NCBI GenBank assembly: GCA_910576985.1
Contig: CAJTLA010000010.1
Coordinates: 1 to 32,290, forward strand
Direction: 5' to 3'
DNA from: an uncultured Bacilli bacterium
Lineage (GTDB): Bacteria > Bacillota_I > Bacilli_A > RF39 > UBA660
DNA length: 32,290 nt
The notes below the pieces were generated by a model. The model was not told the DNA's origin. It did not search any database and saw nothing but the letters and a program-made list of their open reading frames with translations. Both the position numbers and the translations under genes were made by a program. Positions 32,217 to 32,290 of this stretch are shown here, piece after piece; the stretch's first letter is position 1; each line of letters starts with the position of its first letter.

Positions 32217-32236
32217 ACATATCATTGTTGATATGT
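32217..32236. repeat. Inverted repeat near the right edge
   Basis: ACATATCA (32217-32224) and TGATATGT (32229-32236), perfect 8-bp arms, 4-base loop. TTGACA follows at 32244-32249 as a possible -35 for a gene beyond the window, but I see no convincing -10. Confidence 0.5.
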
Positions 32237-32290
32237 CAGACTGTTGACAAATAAATAATGCCAAAAGTCTTTAAATTTGAAATGAAATGT

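Overview
The window is about 32 kb of AT-rich, mostly co-directional bacterial DNA from a low-GC Gram-positive organism (Bacillota). Supporting signs are the ParE/ParC, SepF, DivIVA, FtsK/SpoIIIE and MurD proteins, a T-box riboswitch, strong GGAGG or GGGGTGA ribosome sites, and TTGACA/TATAAT promoters, often with an extended TGn -10. TGA is used as a stop (e.g. at the ends of ogt and rsmE), so the genetic code is standard and this is not a Mycoplasma. The style of the surface protein at the left edge and the short intergenic gaps suggest an uncultured gut lineage near Mollicutes/Erysipelotrichia. That placement is inference.

Left part (1-12880). The 3' end of a repetitive surface protein with a likely C-type-lectin/FGE-like C-terminal domain comes first. 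The topoisomerase IV pair parE-parC, a membrane-anchored family 3 glycosidase, and the divisome genes sepF and divIVA follow. A T-box leader then precedes a Na+/Ca2+-exchanger-type protein and an isoleucyl-tRNA synthetase of the eukaryote-like (type 2) class. This synthetase carries a swapped class I signature, GLHH in place of HxGH. That altered motif has been linked to extreme mupirocin resistance and is the most striking single observation here.

Middle part (12898-17400). A tRNA-Leu(GAG) is followed by an accessory patch: a Fic-family gene preceded by TGCACAA palindromes, a degenerate copy of the tRNA 3' flank, an orphan promoter with a perfect palindrome, and the decayed C-terminus of an IS110-family transposase. 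After it come a Nudix hydrolase, a leader region rich in inverted repeats, and a tight cluster of two alkylguanine-DNA-alkyltransferase-type proteins (one full, one single-domain) and an HD-domain protein.

Right part (17480-32290). This is housekeeping: a Ca2+-type P-ATPase, a small lipoprotein, murD, eno, then ftsK-rsmE with an unknown acidic membrane protein, mtaB, an unknown 111-residue protein, recD2, a 49-residue small protein, and a CDP-alcohol phosphatidyltransferase on the minus strand. Several terminators have the upstream gene's stop codon inside the hairpin. I did not find a CRISPR array, rRNA, intact transposon, prophage or defence island. I see no clear novel multi-gene system; the interesting items are individual and listed in the findings.
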